From positions 19,848 to 83,847 of the forward strand of contig CAJTZS010000015.1 in NCBI GenBank assembly GCA_910584055.1: 64,000 bases of DNA. Direction: 5' to 3'. Below are positions 63,949-64,000 of this stretch, piece by piece. Each line of letters starts with the position of its first letter. Position 1 is the stretch's first letter. The position numbers and the translations under genes are program-made. Origin of the DNA: an uncultured Muribaculaceae bacterium (GTDB lineage: Bacteria; Bacteroidota; Bacteroidia; Bacteroidales; Muribaculaceae). The notes beneath the pieces are model-generated. The model was not told where the DNA came from, searched no databases, and saw only the letters and a list, made by a program, of their open reading frames with translations.

Positions 63949-64000
63949 TACTGTCCACTAAAAATGGACGTGGTTAAAAATTAAATAAATTCGGTTCACT
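63949..64000. other. Window edge, possible end of a mobile element
   Basis: GTCCA (63953-63957) and TGGAC (63965-63969) form a short inverted pair just at the point where the adjoining gene seems to be truncated. Too little is visible to name an insertion sequence. Confidence 0.25.

Noticed and set aside
1..64000. tRNA, rRNA, prophage and CRISPR-Cas loci
   Set aside because: I looked for cloverleaf-like intergenic stretches, phage structural genes and repeat-spacer arrays and saw none; a covariance-model scan was not possible here.

Overview
The window looks like chromosomal DNA of a Bacteroidota bacterium, order Bacteroidales, most likely a gut Muribaculaceae-type species (the family assignment is inference). 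The signs are: many starts preceded by the Bacteroidota promoter pattern (TTG near -33, TAnnTTTG near -7); a 2459-residue SprA, the outer-membrane channel of the type IX secretion system, directly behind ruvA; a TonB-type receptor with a DUF4249 lipoprotein; a FadL/OmpP1 porin; an ftsK-lolA-trxB cluster; and S41, M16 and M23 peptidases. I found no rRNA, tRNA, CRISPR array, prophage or plasmid genes. The right edge shows one possible mobile-element scar.

Layout. 1-3 kb: the end of a DUF2807 protein, an intergenic stretch rich in inverted repeats, and an AspT/YidE-type antiporter with a long leader. 3-9.4 kb: a MerR regulator, an M23 peptidase, alaS, a small secreted protein with a palindrome in its 3' end, and a second AspT/YidE antiporter. 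9.4-17.4 kb: ruvA-sprA. 17.5-24.2 kb: recR, an acetyltransferase, rsfS-ftsH, a Trp/Gly- and Asn/Ser-rich secreted protein and a FadL-type porin. 24.3-28.6 kb: a DEAD-box helicase overlapping a tRNA methyltransferase, a lone ECF sigma factor and a sodium symporter. 28.8-40 kb, all minus strand: M16 peptidase, 5-formyl-THF cyclo-ligase, S41 protease, dCMP deaminase, trxB, lolA-like, ftsK and an L,D-transpeptidase. 40.2-45 kb: a 56-codon membrane gene, dxs, trkA and trkH, the first three joined by ATGA overlaps. 45-49.4 kb, minus: a flavodoxin/ferredoxin protein, holA, a CPBP protease, lptB and udk. 49.4-54.4 kb: an MlaE/MlaF-type ABC pair facing lipA-GH84-lipB. 54.4-59.3 kb: S1/P1 nuclease, a small HsdR-N nuclease-fold protein, a UvrD-type helicase and nspC. 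59.3-63.2 kb, minus: a beta-barrel protein, a TonB-type receptor and a DUF4249 lipoprotein. 63.4-64 kb: a beta/gamma-crystallin-like fragment.

Most genes are core housekeeping, and much of the envelope machinery is here: protein export, LPS and phospholipid transport, and wall enzymes. The least explained material is between genes. Three foldback elements (907-1100, 2894-3076, 31759-31879) share a conserved core, but their stems differ in sequence from copy to copy while staying self-complementary. There are also nested inverted repeats at 447-690, a structured leader before the first antiporter, and a short membrane gene coupled to dxs that is easy to miss.
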